Assembly: GCF_018614135.1 (NCBI RefSeq)
Contig: NZ_JAGGOW010000050.1
Location: 1-64,000, forward strand
Source of the DNA: Streptomyces sp. ISL-66
GTDB lineage: Bacteria; Actinomycetota; Actinomycetes; Streptomycetales; Streptomycetaceae
Direction of reading: 5' to 3'
Length of the DNA stretch: 64,000 bases
Shown: positions 60,810 to 64,000 of the stretch, in pieces
Layout: every line of letters begins with the position of its first letter
Position numbering within the stretch: position 1 is the first letter of the stretch
Program-made: the position numbers and the translations under genes
Notes under the pieces: model-generated
Databases searched by the model: none
Seen by the model: only the letters and a program-made list of their open reading frames with translations
What the model was told of the DNA's origin: nothing

Positions 60810-62645
60810 ATGAAATCGACCGAATCGCACGGCAATCCACCGCGCAGGAGTCCGGTACTCCTCGCACTTCACCATTACGGCCGGGAGCTGATCCGGCTCC
60901 GCCGGGTGGCGGCGCCCGCCCTGCTGTTACCGGCGCTGGGCAACATCGGCATCTCCTACATCGCACCGCTGCTCGTGGCCAAGCTCGTCGGCCGGATCGC
61001 CGGGCACGCCGAGGGCGCCGCGGACGCCGACGGCACCTCCATCGGCTGGACGACGCCCTACGTCCTCGGCTTCGCGGGGGTCCTGCTCCTCTCGGAGACG
61101 TTGTGGCGGATCGGGCTGCACTGTCTCAACCGCCTCGACGCCCGGGGCATCGAGCAGCTGTACGTGACCGGGATGGACGAACTGTTCGCCAAGGACGCCG
61201 CGTTCTTCCACGACAACTTCGCGGGCTCCCTGACGAAGCGGGTCCTGAGCTTCGCCTCCCGCTTCGAGGACTTCGTCGACACGCTGACCTTCTCGGTCAT
61301 GGGCAGCTTCGTTCCGCTGGCGTTCGCGTCGGTGGTGCTGTGGCAGTACGACCCGCTGCTCGTGGTCGGGCTACTGGCCATGATCACGGTCACGGGGCTG
61401 TGCGTGGCCCCGCTGATCCGCCGCCGCCAGACGCTGGTCGCCCAGCGGGAGGAGGCGATCGCCCGGGTGTCGGGCCATGTGGCGGACAGCCTGACGAACA
61501 TGGACACGGTCCGGGCCTTCGCCGCCGAGCGGCTCGAGGCGGCCGAGCACCGCTCCCGCGTCGCGGAGTCACGGCGGCTCACCCTGCGCTCGTGGGACTA
61601 CGGGAACCTGCGCATCGACACGCTGGTCGCGCCGATGTCGGTACTGACCAACGTGCTGGGCCTGCTGCTGGCCATCGTGCTCGGCGGAGGAGCGCACGGA
61701 GTGGAAGCGGTCATCGTCGCCTTCACCTACTACGCCAACGCGACGCGGATCATGTTCGAGTTCAACCAGATCTACCGCCGCCTGGAGAGCTCGATGACGG
61801 AGGCCGCGCAGTTCACCGAGCTGCTGCTGACGCCGCCGACCGTGCTCGACCCGGTGGAGCCGGAGCCGCTGCGGCCGCGGGCCGCCGACGTACGGTTCGA
61901 GCGGGTGACCTTTGCCCACGCCGGGGCGCGGCCGCTCTTCGACGGCCTGGACCTGTCCGTCCCCAGCGGGTCGAAGACCGGTTTCGTAGGCCGGTCCGGT
62001 GGAGGCAAGACCACGCTCACCCGGCTGCTGCTGCGGATGACGGACATCGCCGCCGGCCGGATCCTGATCGGGGGGCAGGACATCAGCAGGCTCGCCCAGG
62101 CGGATCTACGCAGCCTGATCGCCTACGTGCCCCAGGACCCCGCGATGTTCCACCGCACGCTCCGGGACAACATCGCTTTCGCGCGCCCCGAGGCCACCGA
62201 TGCCGAGATCCGCCGTGCGGCCGAGGCAGCGCACGTCACCGAGTTCGCCGACGCGCTTGCGAACGGCTTCGACACCATGGTGGGCGAGCGCGGGGTCAAG
62301 CTGTCCGGTGGGCAGCGCCAGCGGGTGGCCCTGGCCCGGGCGATCCTGCGCGACGCGCCGATCCTGCTGCTCGACGAGGCGACCAGCGCGCTGGACTCGG
62401 AGAGCGAGATCCTCGTCCAGGACGCACTGTGGCGGCTCATGGCCGGTCGGACGGCCCTCGTGGTGGCGCACCGGCTGAGCACGGTCGCCACCATGGACCG
62501 GCTCGTCGTCCTCGATCGCGGGCACATCGTCGAGCAGGGCACGCACCAGCAGCTGCTCGCCGCGGACGGCGCCTACGCGAGGCTGTGGCAGCACCAGTCG
62601 GGCGGCTTCCTGGACGGCACCGCCGCGCGGGCCGACCTGCGCTGA
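60810..62645 (+). CDS. ABC exporter (fused membrane and ATPase domains)
   Basis: 611 residues from ATG 60810, chosen over the upstream in-frame GTG 60759 because the conserved part starts nearby; the ribosome site is weak either way. About six transmembrane helices (for example VAAPALLLPALGNIGISYIA, PLLVVGLLAMITVTGLCVAP, TLVAPMSVLTNVLGLLLAIV) are followed by a complete ABC ATPase. It has Walker A VGRSGGGKTTLTRL, Q-loop AYVPQDPAMFHRTL, signature KLSGGQRQRVALARA, Walker B ILLLDEATSALDSE and H-loop VVAHRLSTVA. As a half-transporter it should act as a homodimer exporting a lipid, peptide or drug. Followed by a strong terminator hairpin. Confidence 0.95.
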   Translation: MKSTESHGNPPRRSPVLLALHHYGRELIRLRRVAAPALLLPALGNIGISYIAPLLVAKLVGRIAGHAEGAADADGTSIGWTTPYVLGFAGVLLLSETLWRIGLHCLNRLDARGIEQLYVTGMDELFAKDAAFFHDNFAGSLTKRVLSFASRFEDFVDTLTFSVMGSFVPLAFASVVLWQYDPLLVVGLLAMITVTGLCVAPLIRRRQTLVAQREEAIARVSGHVADSLTNMDTVRAFAAERLEAAEHRSRVAESRRLTLRSWDYGNLRIDTLVAPMSVLTNVLGLLLAIVLGGGAHGVEAVIVAFTYYANATRIMFEFNQIYRRLESSMTEAAQFTELLLTPPTVLDPVEPEPLRPRAADVRFERVTFAHAGARPLFDGLDLSVPSGSKTGFVGRSGGGKTTLTRLLLRMTDIAAGRILIGGQDISRLAQADLRSLIAYVPQDPAMFHRTLRDNIAFARPEATDAEIRRAAEAAHVTEFADALANGFDTMVGERGVKLSGGQRQRVALARAILRDAPILLLDEATSALDSESEILVQDALWRLMAGRTALVVAHRLSTVATMDRLVVLDRGHIVEQGTHQQLLAADGAYARLWQHQSGGFLDGTAARADLR

Positions 62646-62667
62646 ACCAGGCCCGCGGCTGCGGTCG

Positions 62668-62698
62668 TGCCGTCGTGCCGCGCGGAGGCACGACGGCA
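62668..62698 (+). terminator. Terminator hairpin after ABC exporter
   Basis: TGCCGTCGTGCC (62668-62679) pairs perfectly with GGCACGACGGCA (62687-62698) around a 7-nt loop, about 20 bases after the exporter stop codon. Confidence 0.8.
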
Positions 62699-62814
62699 TC
62701 CGGTCAGTACTCCGGGGTCAACGCGACCTGGCGCTCGCGGTCCTGCTCCAGCAGCGTCTGTCGGCCGCCGACTGGGCGTGGCAATGATCTCCGCGGCCGA
62801 TTTCCACCTTCGCG

Positions 62815-62968
62815 GGACGCCCACCCCGCACTCGCCGCAGACGGGGCCTGGATCAAACACGCCATCGCCGAGCCGAAGGACCAGCGGGCCAACCCCAAAC
62901 GGCGCGGCAGCAAGGGCGCTGGCCCGCCGGATTCGACAGCGAGACTCCGCACCGGGCCGACCGCCTGA
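62815..62968 (+). mobile_element. IS5-family transposase C-terminal fragment (tentative)
   Basis: The frame contains IAEPKDQRANPKRRGSKG. After a slip, a WPAGFDSET-like segment resembles the 'I-P-E-P-x-D-Q-x-A-N-R-x-R-R-G-S-x-G-G-R-P-P-x-F-D' region of IS5-family transposases before the catalytic Glu. Only this short piece remains. Confidence 0.45.
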
Positions 62969-63227
62969 CAGCGGCACCGTTCCAGCCAGCCCGGCCGGTC
63001 GTTGTTCGTGTATGCCGCTACTGACGCTGGACATGGGGATTCTCCTGAAGCGGATGTGAGTGAATGCCGCAGGGGGCGGCGGCTGTGCGAGTCCGGTCCA
63101 CGACGTGTCGTGGTGACCCTCGGACCCGTACCGTGCCGACCTGTCACAACGAGTCCTTAACATGGCTCTAACAGCGGTGTCGGGGGGCGGGCTGGGCCTG
63201 GTCCCCGTGTGTGTCCGGGGGTTGGCG

Positions 63228-64000
63228 ATGGTGGCGCTACGTTTCGGGATCCTTGGAGATCTGACGCTGGACGTGGAGGGAGAGAGACGGCGGATACCCG
63301 GGCCCAAGGCCGGCGTCCTGCTGGCCTCTCTCCTGCTGCGGCCGGGCTCGGCCCTGTCGATGGACCGCCTCACGGACGCCGTGTGGGGCGACAGACCCCC
63401 GCGGACCGCGCTCGCCTCGCTTCACAACCACTTCGCCCGTCTCAGGTCGGCCCTTGGACCGGAGAGGGATCGCCTGCGCGCCGTCCGGAACGGGTACGCC
63501 CTCGACGTGCGCACGGGGGAACTCGACGCGGAAGCGTTCGAGGCCCGGCTGGGGCGAGCCCAAGACGCCCATCAGGCGCAGGACTGGCACAAGCTGGAGG
63601 AGGAGATCGCTTCCGCCCTCGCCCTGTGGCGCGGCCGGCCCGTCGCAGAGTTCCCTTCGCTTCAGGACGCCCCCGAGATCGCCCACCTCGCCGAACGGCA
63701 CCTCCAGGCCGTTGAGTTGGGCTTCGAGTCCTCCCTCCGCGCCGGACGTCCTCACACGGTCACAGCTGAACTCGCCCGCTGGGCGGCAGATCACCCCTTG
63801 CACGAGCCCTTCCACCGTCAGTTGATGTCGGCCCTGCACCAAGCGGACCGCACCGCCGACGCCATTGCCGCGTACCACCGCCTGCGCCGTAGCCTCGCCG
63901 ACGAACTCGGCATCGACCCCGCCCCGAGGACCCAGCAGGTGTTCCGCGCGCTACTCACCCCGAGTGCGCCCCCGGCCGACTCGGCCTTGCCGGACCTGCG
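63228..64000 (+). CDS. SARP-type (AfsR/DnrI-like) regulator, cut by window end
   Basis: From ATG 63228 the frame is open to the end of the window (257 codons). Residues 1-90 form an OmpR-like winged helix: VALRFGILGDLTLDVEGERR, RIPGPKAGVLLASLLLRPGS, MDRLTDAVWGDRPPRTALAS and LRAVRNGYALDVRTGELDAE. A bacterial transcriptional activation domain follows (LWRGRPVAEFPSLQDAPEIA, HPLHEPFHRQLMSALHQADR, AIAAYHRLRRSLADELGIDP). SARPs activate secondary-metabolite or developmental genes by binding direct repeats. Whether an NTPase domain follows, as in AfsR, lies outside the window. Its target could be the neighbouring exporter, but nothing here proves it. Confidence 0.9.
   Translation, partial: MVALRFGILGDLTLDVEGERRRIPGPKAGVLLASLLLRPGSALSMDRLTDAVWGDRPPRTALASLHNHFARLRSALGPERDRLRAVRNGYALDVRTGELDAEAFEARLGRAQDAHQAQDWHKLEEEIASALALWRGRPVAEFPSLQDAPEIAHLAERHLQAVELGFESSLRAGRPHTVTAELARWAADHPLHEPFHRQLMSALHQADRTADAIAAYHRLRRSLADELGIDPAPRTQQVFRALLTPSAPPADSALPDL

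Overview
The window is high-GC actinobacterial DNA and almost certainly comes from Streptomyces or a close relative. The markers are a terminal-protein gene (tpg) of linear Streptomyces replicons, a chaplin, a SARP-type regulator, GTG and TTG starts, and many secreted proteins with Sec signals. Tpg plus the abundance of transposase remnants and broken genes suggests an accessory arm of a linear chromosome or a linear plasmid. That location is inference.

Layout. 1-17.3 kb is decayed accessory DNA: a frameshifted IS630 transposase; a cholesterol-dependent-cytolysin (CDC)-like toxin gene broken by three frameshifts; a dienelactone-hydrolase-like protein lacking its nucleophile; tpg; a chaplin; several small Streptomyces proteins; a frameshifted IS256 transposase; an overlapping P-loop ATPase / membrane-anchored periplasmic-binding-protein pair; and IS21 debris. 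17.3-34.7 kb holds two paralogous units facing each other head to head. Each is a Trypco1-like small gene overlapping a large trypsin-STAND NTPase-transmembrane-14xWD40 protein. Between them lie a secreted beta-propeller protein and two decayed genes. A membrane patatin-like phospholipase follows the right-hand unit, then two secreted proteins (one CAP domain). 34.7-41 kb carries a nitroreductase-like/ThDP-enzyme operon, divergent from a fusion protein that joins a catalase-like haem domain to an alpha-dioxygenase/cyclooxygenase-type peroxidase domain.

41.1-50.4 kb is the most striking block. A caspase-like protease is divergent from a tightly packed set of NUC1-type nuclease, alpha/beta hydrolase, a 1375-residue dual-NTPase STAND protein, a trypsin with an N-terminal helical adaptor-like domain, and a second trypsin. 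This has the composition expected of an NTP-dependent conflict or cell-death system: sensor/switch NTPase, protease relay, and nuclease or lipase effectors. 50.4-64 kb contains a membrane protein, a protealysin-like M4 protease, a truncated KAP NTPase, a TetR/cupin divergon with a palindromic operator (the cupin has an in-frame stop), an NRAMP-like transporter, a secreted protein, IS5-family scraps, an ABC exporter, and the start of a SARP regulator cut by the window end.

Caution: at least nine genes carry single-base frameshifts, many at short G or C runs. Some may be sequencing errors rather than true decay, so 'pseudogene' below means 'frame broken in this sequence'.
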